Assembly (NCBI RefSeq): GCF_019511445.1 | Contig: NZ_JAEUAN010000002.1 | Coordinates: 350,958 to 414,957 of the forward strand | DNA from: Aliirhizobium wenxiniae | GTDB lineage: Bacteria; Pseudomonadota; Alphaproteobacteria; Rhizobiales; Rhizobiaceae | Direction: 5' to 3' | DNA: 64,000 nucleotides | Made by a program: the position numbers and the translations under genes | In this document: positions 17,442 through 26,355 of the stretch, piece after piece | How the letters are laid out: each line of letters starts with the position of its first letter | How positions within the stretch are numbered: position 1 is the first letter of the stretch | Notes under the pieces: generated by a model | What the model saw: the letters and a program-made list of their open reading frames with translations, nothing else | Told to the model about the DNA's origin: nothing | Databases searched by the model: none

Positions 17442-20155
17442 TGCTCGTCTCCTACGACAGGCATCTCGGAAGGTACAGGCATTCGGATCGTGAAGATCGC
17501 GCCTGATCGGTCGGAGCGATTGTCCGCCCGGATCGTGCCACCCATGGCTTCGACAAAGCCACGGCAGATGGAAAGCCCGAGCCCGGTTCCCGCCCTCACC
17601 TGATCGCTTTTGCGAACCCGGTAAAAACTGTCGAAAATCCGCTCCAGATCCTCGGGCGGTATGCCCGGCCCCTCGTCCATGACGGACAGCACGACGATAT
17701 TGCCGTCGCGACGTCCCCGAATATCGATCACCGTCTCTTCCGGCGCATATTTGGCGGCATTGTCGATAAGGTTGAACAGCACCTGTTCGAACAGAACCGG
17801 ATCTACCTTCAGCATCGGCAAGTCAGCCGGAATGCCGACCTCTATCCTGTGCCCGGACGCAATCTTCGCCGCCCGGCTGAGCGCGGTGCCCACCATGTCT
17901 CCGGCGAAATGGAAGGCGTAATTGGGCTGCATCGCACCCGATCCGAGCCGTGTCATATCCAAAAGGTTGACGATGAAGCGGTTGAGCCGTTCGGACTCGT
18001 CGATCACCGTCGACAGAAGCTCCTTCCGCGTCTCTTCCGGCAATTGGCTCCCGAGATCCTTCAGCATGTCGGCCGAGCCCATGATTGCCGCCAGCGGGGT
18101 TTTCAGGTCATGGCTGATCGAGGTCAGAAGCGCAGTCCGCAATCGGTCCGTCTCGGCGGCAAGCCTTGCCTTGTCGACATCGGACACAAGCTGAATGCGT
18201 TCGATTGCGAGCGCCGCCTGATCGGCCAGCGCATCGAAAAGGCGCTGCTGCTCAGGCGTCAGCAATGGGCCCTGGCGGTCATTGTCGAGGCCGATCACGC
18301 CGACTGCCTCGCGGCCCGTACGAAGCGGCAGGTACAACCGCTTTGCACCCGGCAACGTATCGGCCGCGCGGCCTGCAGGCCGATTATGCTCCCAGGCCCA
18401 TTTGGCGGCAGCGATATCGGCATCGACCAGCGTATCATCGGGCGGATATCCGGCCTTGACCGCAATCGATCCATTCTCGGGCAAGAGGATGACGACGCGT
18501 ACTTTCAGCATCGAGGCGATCTGGAAGGCAGTCGCCCAGAGCACATCATCCAGCGTGCCGGTGCCGGCGAGCTTCTTCGAAAAGAGATAGAGATCCTCGG
18601 TCGTCCTCGCACGCTGGCGGGCGGCAACGGCCTGCCGCTGCACGGCCGCCGTCAGATTGGAGGCGACGACCGCCACGCCGAGATAGAAGAACAGCGCGAT
18701 GACGCTTTCCGGATCCCGCACCGTGAATGTGTAACGCGGCTCCAGGAAAAAGAAGTTGAAGGCCACCGCACCGAGCAGCGAGGCAAACAACCCCGGCCCC
18801 AGCCCGCCGCGCACCGCCGAGGCAAGCACCGACATCAGGAACACCAAAGCCAGATTGCGCACATCGAGCGTGCGGTCGAGCGCGATGCCCGCCGCAATCG
18901 CCAGAGCCACAAAGATGGCGCTCTGCACATAATGTTTCGCCCGGAAGCGTTTCACGGCCTGCGCCGGCTTGACCCCGCGTTCGGGTTCACCGTCTCGCGC
19001 ATCTCCGGAAATGACATGGATGCTGACATTGCCGGCATGCCGGATCAGGTCGTGTGTGACCGATCCCTGCCATAACTGACGCCAGCGCGGTTTTCCCGGT
19101 CGGCCGACGACGATATGGGTGAAATTGTTGGCATTGGCATAAGCGATGATTTCACGCGAGGGGACAAGCCCCGGCAGCGTCACCACTTCTGCGCCGAGTT
19201 GCTGCGCCAGCCGCATATTGGCCGCGAGCCTGTCCTTGTCCTCTTCCGCAAGGGTCGCATCCTGCGGCGTATCGAGATGCAGCACCGCCCAGGGCGCGCG
19301 CAACCGGTCGGCCTGTCGCCTTGCGTAACGTATCAGGCTGGCGCCGTTGCGGCCGTGATCGATACAGACAAGTAGTCTTTCGCCCGCGGCCCAAGGCCCC
19401 GAAATCGCATTCGCCTGCATGTGGTTGAGCAACTGCTCGTCGACCCGCTGCGCGGTGCGCCTCAACGCCAACTCGCGCAATGCTGTCAGGTTGCCCGGCG
19501 AAAAATAGTTCTCGATCGCCCGGCGTGCCGTTTTCGGCATATAGACCTTGCCGTCACTCAGCCGCTTGATCAGGTCGTCTGGCGTGATGTCGATGATCTC
19601 GACATCGTCGGCCCGGTCGATGATCAGGTCCGGCACCGTCTCGCGCACCCGGATGCGGGTGATCTGCGCCACCACATCGTTGAGGCTTTCGACATGCTGG
19701 ATGTTGAGGGTCGAATAGACGTCGATGCCCTGCGCCAGCAGCTCCTGCACGTCCATGTAGCGTTTCGGATGGCGGCTGCCGCTGGCATTCGTATGCGCCA
19801 GTTCATCGACCAGGACCAGCGAAGGCCGGCGGGCGAGAATGGCGTCGAGATCCATCTCTTCCAGCCTCTGCCCGCGATAATCGATCTGCTTGCGGGGCGT
19901 GATCTCGAACCCCTCGACCAGCGCCTCGGTTTCCTTGCGACCATGGGTCTCGACCACACCGATCACGACATCGACGCCATCCGCCTGTCTGGCACGGCCG
20001 GACATCAGCATTTCATAGGTCTTGCCGACGCCGGGAGCAGCGCCGAGAAAGATCTTCAGTCGCCCACGGCTCTCCCGCTCGGCTTCGCGCAGCAACGCGT
20101 CGGGGGAAGGTCTGGTCTCGCTATCTCGGCCGTTCTCACGATGGGCGTCGGGCAT
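17438..20155 (-). CDS. kdpD: KdpD potassium/turgor sensor histidine kinase
   Basis: A 905-residue sensor kinase with the full domain order: the N-terminal KdpD domain with a Walker-A-like GAAPGVGKTYEML (about residue 40), a universal-stress-protein domain (about 250-370), four transmembrane helices (about 400-500), a GAF domain, the H-box SHDLKTPLAAIMGS, and a HATPase domain with N and G boxes (DEGPGIPPEDLERIFDSFYR). It senses low K+ or high salt and controls KdpE. The ATG is clear. A 131-bp palindromic repeat separates it from kdpC, so it may have lower or separate expression from kdpFABC. Confidence 0.97.
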   Translation of the reverse strand: MPDAHRENGRDSETRPSPDALLREAERESRGRLKIFLGAAPGVGKTYEMLMSGRARQADGVDVVIGVVETHGRKETEALVEGFEITPRKQIDYRGQRLEEMDLDAILARRPSLVLVDELAHTNASGSRHPKRYMDVQELLAQGIDVYSTLNIQHVESLNDVVAQITRIRVRETVPDLIIDRADDVEIIDITPDDLIKRLSDGKVYMPKTARRAIENYFSPGNLTALRELALRRTAQRVDEQLLNHMQANAISGPWAAGERLLVCIDHGRNGASLIRYARRQADRLRAPWAVLHLDTPQDATLAEEDKDRLAANMRLAQQLGAEVVTLPGLVPSREIIAYANANNFTHIVVGRPGKPRWRQLWQGSVTHDLIRHAGNVSIHVISGDARDGEPERGVKPAQAVKRFRAKHYVQSAIFVALAIAAGIALDRTLDVRNLALVFLMSVLASAVRGGLGPGLFASLLGAVAFNFFFLEPRYTFTVRDPESVIALFFYLGVAVVASNLTAAVQRQAVAARQRARTTEDLYLFSKKLAGTGTLDDVLWATAFQIASMLKVRVVILLPENGSIAVKAGYPPDDTLVDADIAAAKWAWEHNRPAGRAADTLPGAKRLYLPLRTGREAVGVIGLDNDRQGPLLTPEQQRLFDALADQAALAIERIQLVSDVDKARLAAETDRLRTALLTSISHDLKTPLAAIMGSADMLKDLGSQLPEETRKELLSTVIDESERLNRFIVNLLDMTRLGSGAMQPNYAFHFAGDMVGTALSRAAKIASGHRIEVGIPADLPMLKVDPVLFEQVLFNLIDNAAKYAPEETVIDIRGRRDGNIVVLSVMDEGPGIPPEDLERIFDSFYRVRKSDQVRAGTGLGLSICRGFVEAMGGTIRADNRSDRSGAIFTIRMPVPSEMPVVGDEQ

Positions 20156-20184
20156 GGTTTACCTGTGCAAGGGCAGATGGCACC

Positions 20185-20315
20185 GCCCCTCACCCGGCCT
20201 CCGCTTCGCTCGGCCACCCGCTCCCCGCAAGCGGGACGAGGAGCAACGGAGAGCTTGCGGCTTGGTCCCTTCGCCCCGTTTACGGGGAAAAGGTGCCGGC
20301 AGGCGGATGAGGGGC
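20185..20315. repeat. Dispersed palindromic repeat, copy 1 (between kdpC and kdpD)
   Basis: A 131-bp element bounded by GCCCCTCA (20185-20192) and TGAGGGGC (20308-20315). It contains CCCGC-AA-GCGGG and CCCCGT-TT-ACGGGG hairpins. The right end, AAGGTGCCGGCAGGCGGATG, is shared exactly with copy 2 at 25355-25492. This is a rhizobial intergenic mosaic type of repeat, here inserted inside an operon. Confidence 0.75.
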
Positions 20316-20330
20316 AAACGCCTGCATTCG

Positions 20331-20897
20331 TTACGTCTTAGAGCCATCCAACGCCATGTTCAACGCCAGCACGTTGACCACCGGCTCGCCGAGGAAGCCG
20401 AGCTCGCGGCCCTCGACATGCGCATCGACCAGCGCCTTCACGCTCGCCTCATCCATCCCCCGCGCCTTGGCGACACGGGCAACCTGGAAATAGGCAGCTT
20501 CCGGCGAGATATGCGGATCAAGTCCGCTGCCGGACGCCGTGACGAGATCGATCGGCACCTCGGCATCCGGATTGGAAGCCTTCGCAGCCTCGTAATCTGC
20601 CTTAACCCGATCGATCAGCTTGCTGCTGGTCGGGCCGAGATTGGAGCCGGAGGACGCGGCGGCATTATAGCCATCGCCTGCGGCCGACGGACGGCCGTGA
20701 AAATACTGCTCGCCGGTAAAGGCCTGACCGATAAGGGCAGAGCCGATCACCTGGCCATCCTTTTCGATCAGGCTGCCATTCGCCTGAGCCGGGAAGATGG
20801 CCTGTGCAATGCCGGTCATGGCGAAAGGATAGATGAGGCCGGTAATGGCCGTGGTGGCAACGATCATCACGATGGCCGGACGAAGTTGTTTCAACAT
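20331..20897 (-). CDS. kdpC: K+-transporting ATPase subunit C
   Basis: A 188-residue KdpC: one N-terminal transmembrane helix (residues 7-29), then a periplasmic domain with the family signature [20 protein letters not shown] and the conserved [12 protein letters not shown]. It stabilises and increases ATP affinity of the KdpFABC pump. Twelve bases separate it from kdpB. Confidence 0.96.
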   Translation of the reverse strand: MLKQLRPAIVMIVATTAITGLIYPFAMTGIAQAIFPAQANGSLIEKDGQVIGSALIGQAFTGEQYFHGRPSAAGDGYNAAASSGSNLGPTSSKLIDRVKADYEAAKASNPDAEVPIDLVTASGSGLDPHISPEAAYFQVARVAKARGMDEASVKALVDAHVEGRELGFLGEPVVNVLALNMALDGSKT

Positions 20898-20909
20898 CGA
20901 AAAGACTCC

Positions 20910-22997
20910 TTAAGCGAGGCCGAGCGTGGTGATGACCACGTCGATCGCCTTGATGCCGATGAACGGGACGACGATGCCGCCGAGGCCGTAGATCAGCAGA
21001 TTGCGGGATAGAAGCGCACCGGCACCGACAGCGCGATATTTGACGCCCTTCAGCGACAGGGGGATCAGCGCAATGATGATCAGCGCATTGAAGATGATCG
21101 CCGACAGGATGGCACTCTGCGGAGTGGCAAGGCCCATGACGTTCAAAACGCCGAGCTGCGGGTAGAAAGCCAGGAACATCGCCGGGATGATAGCAAAGTA
21201 TTTGGCGATATCGTTGGCGATCGAGAATGTCGTGAGCGCCCCGCGGGTCATCAGCAACTGCTTGCCGATCTCGACGATCTCGATGAGCTTCGTCGGGTCG
21301 CTGTCGAGATCGACCATATTACCGGCCTCGCGGGCGGCGACCGTGCCGGTATTCATCGCCACGCCGACATCGGCCTGGGCAAGCGCCGGAGCGTCGTTGG
21401 TGCCGTCGCCGCACATGGCAACCAGCTTGCCCTTGGCCTGCTCCTCGCGGATCAGCGACAGCTTGTTTTCAGGTGTCGCCTGGGCGAGGAAATCATCGAC
21501 ACCCGCTTCCGCAGCAATCGCAGCCGCCGTCATCGGGTTGTCGCCGGTGATCATCACGGTACGGATGCCCATCTTGCGCAATTCGGCAAAACGCTCGCGA
21601 ATGCCGCCCTTGACGATGTCCTTGAGGTGAATGACGCCAAGCAGCTTTCCGTCGCGGGCAACGGCCAGCGGCGTGCCGCCAGCCTTGGCGATCTCTTCAG
21701 CGATCGACTGCAGTTCACGCACTGTCTGCGACTGCGGGCTGGCGGCAACGGCCGTATTGCCGGCAACGGGCAGTGTGCCGCCGTTGACGTAAGCCAGTAC
21801 GGCATCGACCGCGCCTTTGCGGATCTGGCTGCCATCAAGATCGACGCCGCTCATCCGCGTCTGGGCGGTGAACGGCACGAACGTGGCTTTCAGCCCGCCC
21901 ATGTCGCGGCCACGGATCGCATATTTCTCCTTGGCGAGCACCACGATCGAACGGCCTTCCGGTGTTTCGTCAGCAAGCGAGGCGAGCTGTGCGGCATCGG
22001 CAAGCTCCTGCTCGGAGACGCCACGCACCGGCCGGAACTCGGTTGCCTGGCGGTTGCCGAGCGTGATCGTGCCGGTCTTGTCGAGAAGAAGCGTATCGAC
22101 GTCGCCGGCGGCTTCCACGGCGCGGCCGGACATGGCCAGCACGTTGAAGCGAACAAGGCGGTCCATGCCGGCAATGCCGATCGCCGACAGAAGCGCACCG
22201 ATCGTGGTCGGGATCAGCGTGACGAACAGCGCGACAAGTACGATGACCGGGATTGAGCCACCGGCATAGGATGCAAAGCTCGGGATTGTGGCAGTGGCGA
22301 GCACGAAGATCAGCGTCATCCCGGCAAGCAGGATGTTCAGCGCGATCTCGTTCGGCGTCTTTTGCCGTTCGGCCCCTTCGACGAGCGAAATCATCCGGTC
22401 GATGAAGGTCGAGCCGGCAGCGGCCGTGATCCGCACACGGATGACGTCGGAGAGAACCTGCGTCCCCCCGGTCACGGCCGACCGGTCGCCGCCGGATTCA
22501 CGGATGACCGGGGCGCTTTCGCCGGTAATCGCCGCTTCGTTGACCGAGGCCACGCCTTCGATCACCTCGCCATCGGACGGAATGATATCGCCGGCCTCGA
22601 CCAGCACGATATCGCCAACCTTCAGCGAAGTACCGGCAACCATCTTGAAATCGCGGCCATTGGCGCTGGTCAAGAGCTTGGCCTGGGTTTCGGTGCGCGC
22701 CTTGCGCAGACTGTCCGCCTGCGCCTTGCCGCGGCCTTCGGCAACCGCCTCTGCGAAATTGGCGAACAGCACGGTAAACCAGAGCCAGACGTTGAGCTGG
22801 AAGGAAAAGCCGAGATTTGCGCCGCCGAAGGCGAGATCGCGCAGGAAAAGAACGGTCGTCAGGACCGACACCGTGGCCACGACGAACATGACCGGGTTCT
22901 TGGCGAGCGTGCGCGGATTGAGCTTGGTGAAAGCCGCACCGATCGCGGGGATGAGGATGCGACTATCGAGGATAGACGCGGATTGTGCCTGGCTCAT
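20910..22997 (-). CDS. kdpB: K+-transporting P-type ATPase subunit B
   Basis: A 695-residue P-type ATPase catalytic subunit. The phosphorylated Asp is in [12 protein letters not shown], the dephosphorylation loop is AITGESAP, and the hinge is [18 protein letters not shown]. Seven membrane helices are spread as in KdpB. It energises K+ uptake through KdpA. The start ATG at 22997 and length fit the family exactly. Confidence 0.97.
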   Translation of the reverse strand: MSQAQSASILDSRILIPAIGAAFTKLNPRTLAKNPVMFVVATVSVLTTVLFLRDLAFGGANLGFSFQLNVWLWFTVLFANFAEAVAEGRGKAQADSLRKARTETQAKLLTSANGRDFKMVAGTSLKVGDIVLVEAGDIIPSDGEVIEGVASVNEAAITGESAPVIRESGGDRSAVTGGTQVLSDVIRVRITAAAGSTFIDRMISLVEGAERQKTPNEIALNILLAGMTLIFVLATATIPSFASYAGGSIPVIVLVALFVTLIPTTIGALLSAIGIAGMDRLVRFNVLAMSGRAVEAAGDVDTLLLDKTGTITLGNRQATEFRPVRGVSEQELADAAQLASLADETPEGRSIVVLAKEKYAIRGRDMGGLKATFVPFTAQTRMSGVDLDGSQIRKGAVDAVLAYVNGGTLPVAGNTAVAASPQSQTVRELQSIAEEIAKAGGTPLAVARDGKLLGVIHLKDIVKGGIRERFAELRKMGIRTVMITGDNPMTAAAIAAEAGVDDFLAQATPENKLSLIREEQAKGKLVAMCGDGTNDAPALAQADVGVAMNTGTVAAREAGNMVDLDSDPTKLIEIVEIGKQLLMTRGALTTFSIANDIAKYFAIIPAMFLAFYPQLGVLNVMGLATPQSAILSAIIFNALIIIALIPLSLKGVKYRAVGAGALLSRNLLIYGLGGIVVPFIGIKAIDVVITTLGLA

Positions 22998-23055
22998 GAA
23001 GAGGCTCCAGCTTGGATGAGGCGACCGAGGCGCCCTGAACTGTCAGGGATGCGGG

Positions 23056-23220
23056 TTAGCCGTGCAGGATTTCGACGACGCAGACGATGGCGAAAATGGC
23101 CGCCATCATTGCGAGAATTGCATTGGAACCGCACCATCTCTGGCGCTTCCCGTTCGTCTCCTTGCCGCGCGGCTGCGCGGCAAGGTTTGACGGCCTGTGG
23201 AGTGCATGGCGAATGCTCAT
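23056..23220 (-). CDS. 54-residue single-helix membrane protein between kdpA and kdpB
   Basis: A short gene, missed by length cut-offs. The ATG at 23220 has AAGGAG 8 nt upstream, and the frame ends in TAA at 23058-23056. The first 30 residues are basic (several Arg/Lys), followed by one hydrophobic helix (residues about 33-52, SNAILAMMAAIFAIVCVVEI). It starts 12 bases after the kdpA stop and ends 58 bases before kdpB, so it is inside the operon. It is not KdpF, which is present upstream of kdpA. I infer an accessory subunit or membrane anchor of the Kdp complex; no family is known to me. Confidence 0.65.
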   Translation of the reverse strand: MSIRHALHRPSNLAAQPRGKETNGKRQRWCGSNAILAMMAAIFAIVCVVEILHG

Positions 23221-23232
23221 GTCGGGTCTCCT

Positions 23233-24936
23233 TTAGAAGGTTTGTCCGGCAATCATCGACAGATGCTCGACGATCGGGCCGAGTGCGAGAGCCGGGAAGA
23301 AGGTCAGGCCGCCGACGATCAGGATCGTGCCGACGAGAAGACCGACGAACAGCCCGCCATCGGTGGGGAACGTGCCGGCAGAGGCCGGAACCGTCTTCTT
23401 GGCAATCAGCGAGCCGGCAATGGCAAGTGCCGGAATGATGACCAGGAACCGCCCCATCAGCATGGCAAGGCCGAGCGTGACATTGTACCAGGGCGTGTTG
23501 CCGGAAAGACCGCCGAAAGCCGAGCCATTATTGGCGGCAGCGGACGTATAGGCGTAGAGTATTTCCGAGAACCCGTGCGGGCCGGCCGTGCCGATCGAGG
23601 CGACGGCGGATGGAAGCACGGTTGCGATCGCGGCGAAGACGAGCATGGCAAGCGGCAGGCAGAGGACGGCGAGCAATGCCATCTTCATTTCTTTCGCCTC
23701 GATCTTCTTGCCGAGATATTCCGGCGTGCGACCGACCATCAGGCCCGCCACGAAGACAGCGACGATGACGAACATCACGATGCCATAGAAACCGGCGCCG
23801 ACACCGCCGACGATGACTTCGCCGAGCTGCATGTTGATGATCGGGATAAGACCACCGAGAGCCGTGAACGAACCATGCATGGCATTGACCGCACCGCAGG
23901 ATGCTGCCGTCGTGATGACTGCGAACAGCGAAGACAGGACGATGCCGAAGCGGACCTCCTTGCCCTCCATGTTACCGCCGGAAAGGCCCAGCTGGTGCAT
24001 GATCGGATTGCCGGAAGCTTCCGCGAAATAGACGACAATCACACCGGCCATGAACAGAACGCCCATCGCCGAAAGGATCGCCCAGCCCTGGCGCTGGTTA
24101 CCGACCATGCGTCCGAAGACATTGGTCAGCGCCGCACCGATCGCAAAGATCGACACCATCTGGATCAGGTTGGAGATCGCGTCGGGATTTTCGAACGGAT
24201 GCGCCGAGTTGGCATTGAAGAAGCCGCCACCATTGGTGCCGAGCATCTTGATGGCAAGCTGAGAGGCGACCGGGCCGAGCGCAATCGTCTGTTTCGCACC
24301 TTCAAGCGTCGTGGCCTCCACATAGGGACCAAAGGTCTGCGGCACGCCGAGCCAGACGTAAACGACGGTGAGCATGATGCAGATCGGCAAGAGCAGGTAG
24401 AGCGTCGCGCGGGTCATATCGACCCAGAAGCTACCGACGGACTTGCCGGATGCGCGCGAAAAACCACGGATCAGTGCGATCGCGATGGCAATACCGGTCG
24501 CAGCCGAAACGAAATTCTGCACGGCCAGACCCATCATCTGCGTCAGATAGGACAGAGTGCTTTCACCGCCATAGTTCTGCCAGTTGGTATTGGTGACGAA
24601 GCTGACGGCTGTGTTGAATGACAGCTCGGACGGCACCGCCGACATTCCCGCCGGATTGAGCGGCAGCACATCCTGCAGGCGCAAGAGCCCGTAGAGAACC
24701 AGCACGCCGAAAAAATTGAACATCAGCATGGCAAAGGCATAGCCGGTCCAATGCTGCTCTTCCCGTTCATTCGTGCCGGCCAGCGCATAAAGCCCCCGTT
24801 CGATCGGAACGAGGACCGGTGAAAGCAATGTACGTTCGCCGGAAAACACCCGCGTCATATAGGCGCCGAGCGGTTTGACGAGAACAAGGACGATCCCGCA
24901 GAAGACGAGGATCTGTAACCATCCATTGAGGGTCAT
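23233..24936 (-). CDS. kdpA: K+-transporting ATPase subunit A
   Basis: A 567-residue KdpA, the K+-selective channel-like subunit related to Trk/Ktr transporters. Four degenerate selectivity-filter segments are visible, for example [32 protein letters not shown] and [15 protein letters not shown]. The length and N terminus match the family; ATG at 24936. Confidence 0.97.
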   Translation of the reverse strand: MTLNGWLQILVFCGIVLVLVKPLGAYMTRVFSGERTLLSPVLVPIERGLYALAGTNEREEQHWTGYAFAMLMFNFFGVLVLYGLLRLQDVLPLNPAGMSAVPSELSFNTAVSFVTNTNWQNYGGESTLSYLTQMMGLAVQNFVSAATGIAIAIALIRGFSRASGKSVGSFWVDMTRATLYLLLPICIMLTVVYVWLGVPQTFGPYVEATTLEGAKQTIALGPVASQLAIKMLGTNGGGFFNANSAHPFENPDAISNLIQMVSIFAIGAALTNVFGRMVGNQRQGWAILSAMGVLFMAGVIVVYFAEASGNPIMHQLGLSGGNMEGKEVRFGIVLSSLFAVITTAASCGAVNAMHGSFTALGGLIPIINMQLGEVIVGGVGAGFYGIVMFVIVAVFVAGLMVGRTPEYLGKKIEAKEMKMALLAVLCLPLAMLVFAAIATVLPSAVASIGTAGPHGFSEILYAYTSAAANNGSAFGGLSGNTPWYNVTLGLAMLMGRFLVIIPALAIAGSLIAKKTVPASAGTFPTDGGLFVGLLVGTILIVGGLTFFPALALGPIVEHLSMIAGQTF

Positions 24937-24967
24937 ATGACGAAACTTTCAGTTCCCGAAGGCGTCA

Positions 24968-25057
24968 TCAGAAGCGTTCGGGGCGGATGAGAGCATAGGT
25001 GAGGTAAAGGGTGAGAAAGACGGTGACTGCACCGCCGAGCACGTAATCGAGTATCAT
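24968..25057 (-). CDS. kdpF: K+-transporting ATPase subunit F
   Basis: A 29-residue single-helix peptide starting at ATG 25057 (GGGAGGG about 8 nt upstream) and ending 31 bases before kdpA. It has the KdpF pattern: short start MILDYVLGG, a hydrophobic helix, then YALIRPERF at the end. KdpF stabilises the KdpABC complex in the membrane. Confidence 0.85.
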   Translation of the reverse strand: MILDYVLGGAVTVFLTLYLTYALIRPERF

Positions 25058-25069
25058 CGCGCCCTCCCC

Positions 25070-25153
25070 TCAAAGCCTATCGCAGGCGCGGGTATAGGCG
25101 AAGCACAAGCCGAAGAAGACGACTGCAGTGCAAACGAGAATAAGGTCCATCAT
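25070..25153 (-). CDS. 27-residue membrane peptide upstream of kdpF
   Basis: A very short frame starting with two ATG codons at 25153 and 25150 after AAGGGA, ending in TGA 12 bases before kdpF. It is one hydrophobic helix followed by FAYTRACDRL. Similar tiny peptides ending in a CDRL-like motif occur before kdpF in other proteobacteria as far as I recall. Its position as first gene of the kdp operon supports expression. Function is unknown; it could be a structural micro-subunit or a translational leader. Confidence 0.6.
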   Translation of the reverse strand: MMDLILVCTAVVFFGLCFAYTRACDRL

Positions 25154-25315
25154 GATCCGGGTCCCTTTGATCTGATCGATGCCAGACAAACCGACAGGCG
25201 CCATCCGGCTGGACGGCACATCGGCGGTTCTGGTGTGAAGAGGATCTTTCGATCTCCCGTGCCCGAATATGGCGCTGGAGCGCATAGGGGTTCGAGACGG
25301 ACGGGAGAGCAAAGA

Positions 25316-25337
25316 TATAGGAATTTTATAGGAATTT
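25316..25337. promoter_or_regulatory. Tandem 11-bp direct repeat, candidate KdpE operator
   Basis: TATAGGAATTT occurs twice without a gap (25316-25326 and 25327-25337), one helical turn apart, 160 to 185 bases upstream of the first kdp gene. Tandem direct repeats with 11-bp spacing are the usual target of OmpR-family dimers such as KdpE. Confidence 0.5.
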
Positions 25338-25354
25338 GTCGGGTGTTGGCGGAC

Positions 25355-25492
25355 GAGCTGCCCCTTACCCTACCCCTCTCCCCGCTTGCGGGGAGAGGGG
25401 ACGTGGCCTGCTTGAGGCCGGGAGGGTGCGGCAACTGTCCTTTCCCCGTCAGAACGGGGAGAAGGTGCCGGCAGGCGGATGAGGGGCTGCTC
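25355..25492. repeat. Dispersed palindromic repeat, copy 2 (upstream of kdp)
   Basis: A 138-bp element with inverted ends (GAGC-N-GCCCCTTA left; TGAGGGGC-N-GCTC right). It contains a perfect 13-bp-arm hairpin (25373-25385 with 25388-25400) and a second hairpin CCCCGT-CAGA-ACGGGG (25444-25459). The right 27 bases match copy 1 at 20289-20315 apart from one position. It separates the kdp promoter from the small-gene operon. Confidence 0.75.
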
Positions 25493-25511
25493 CTGGCAAA
25501 GCGCTAGCGGA

Positions 25512-25667
25512 TCAAAACAGCACCACTTCGACCGCATAAGCGATGCCGACCACCACCAGCATCACAAGGATGACATCCGAGCCGCGCAATCGTCGCGGCC
25601 CTGCCCCTTGCGGCAGCTGGCCACGGGGATAAACATACCCCCGCAAATACTGAAACGCATTCGACAT
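25512..25667 (-). CDS. 51-residue membrane protein, unknown
   Basis: A short frame starting at ATG 25667, only 10 bases after the stop of the 92-residue gene, with GAGG upstream. The N-terminal 30 residues are polar and basic (YLRGYVYPRGQLPQG), followed by one transmembrane helix (residues about 31-50). It is the last gene of a three-gene cluster of small proteins. I do not recognise a family. Confidence 0.55.
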   Translation of the reverse strand: MSNAFQYLRGYVYPRGQLPQGAGPRRLRGSDVILVMLVVVGIAYAVEVVLF

Positions 25668-25677
25668 CAGATCAGCC

Positions 25678-25956
25678 TCACGCCCTGCCCGCGACCCGGC
25701 TGGTCGCCGAGAGCCGGCGCGGCTCGAATGCCTCGCCCAAAGTCAGTGTTACATGCTCCGGCAGGCACCAGACGGCACCCGGCATGTGGTCGCTTTCGAA
25801 CATGGCGAAATGCACCGCCGAGGCGCGGTCGGTGAAAAGCCCACCGACCTTTCCGAGCGCGTCGTTGACGATCCAGCGGCCACGCACATCGCGGCCAACG
25901 GTAAATCGGATGCCCGTCGCGGGAGGCTCCCGGTCGTTCATTGCAAACTTGCCCAT
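25678..25956 (-). CDS. 92-residue soluble protein, unknown
   Basis: ATG 25956 has GAGGAGG 6 nt upstream, and the 24 codons before it in the open frame are not homologous-looking. The protein is soluble, with a probable beta-rich N-terminal half (IRFTVGRDVRGRWIVNDALG) and the acidic stretch HVTLTLGEAFEP near the end. It is the middle gene of a three-gene minus-strand cluster and lies 10 bases after the stop of the upstream 67-residue gene. Similar short proteins occur in Rhizobiaceae; no function is known to me. Confidence 0.65.
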   Translation of the reverse strand: MGKFAMNDREPPATGIRFTVGRDVRGRWIVNDALGKVGGLFTDRASAVHFAMFESDHMPGAVWCLPEHVTLTLGEAFEPRRLSATSRVAGRA

Positions 25957-25966
25957 GTCAGCCTCC

Positions 25967-26170
25967 TCAACCGACCATAACGGCCAGCGCCGCAATGGCG
26001 CAGAAGCCGACACCCAGAACCGCAGCAAGGCGAAAGAGCATCGGGAGGCTCATTCCGGCATCAACGCTGCCGGCGCGATGCGCGCCCGGATGGGCCTGCG
26101 TCAACCGGCGACGCTGCGCGCCCGCCTCGGTGAGATGGAGAAGATAGATACTGCCCAGACGACCATACAT
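25967..26170 (-). CDS. 67-residue single-helix membrane protein, unknown
   Basis: ATG 26170 has the very strong site AAGGAGTGA 4 nt upstream. The N-terminal 40 residues are basic and hydrophilic, followed by one C-terminal transmembrane helix (residues about 43-65). It is the first gene of the three-gene small-protein cluster. The role is unknown. Confidence 0.65.
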   Translation of the reverse strand: MYGRLGSIYLLHLTEAGAQRRRLTQAHPGAHRAGSVDAGMSLPMLFRLAAVLGVGFCAIAALAVMVG

Positions 26171-26192
26171 GGGTCACTCCTTGTCGATCGAA

Positions 26193-26216
26193 GTTCCGCG
26201 GCATGGCCTGCGGAAC
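26193..26216. promoter_or_regulatory. Inverted repeat GTTCCGC-N10-GCGGAAC
   Basis: A perfect 7-bp inverted repeat lies 23 to 46 bases upstream of the first small-protein gene start at 26170, a position suitable for an operator. No regulator is assigned. Confidence 0.35.
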
Positions 26217-26300
26217 GGACATCGAATGCGATGCCTGATGACAAGGTAGCGAGCGCCCCATAGCCATTCGATTGGAACGGGGGAGCGAAGAAATAGAAAA

Positions 26301-26341
26301 GTCATAAACCCGCCGCGAGCATATCGGGTGCCCGCGGCGGG
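26301..26341 (-). terminator. Terminator after dadA
   Basis: On the minus strand, CCCGCCGCG (26333-26341) pairs with 26309-26317 and is followed by TTTATGACTTTT. It begins 15 bases after the dadA stop. Confidence 0.7.
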
Positions 26342-26355
26342 TTCAGCCAGGGGTG

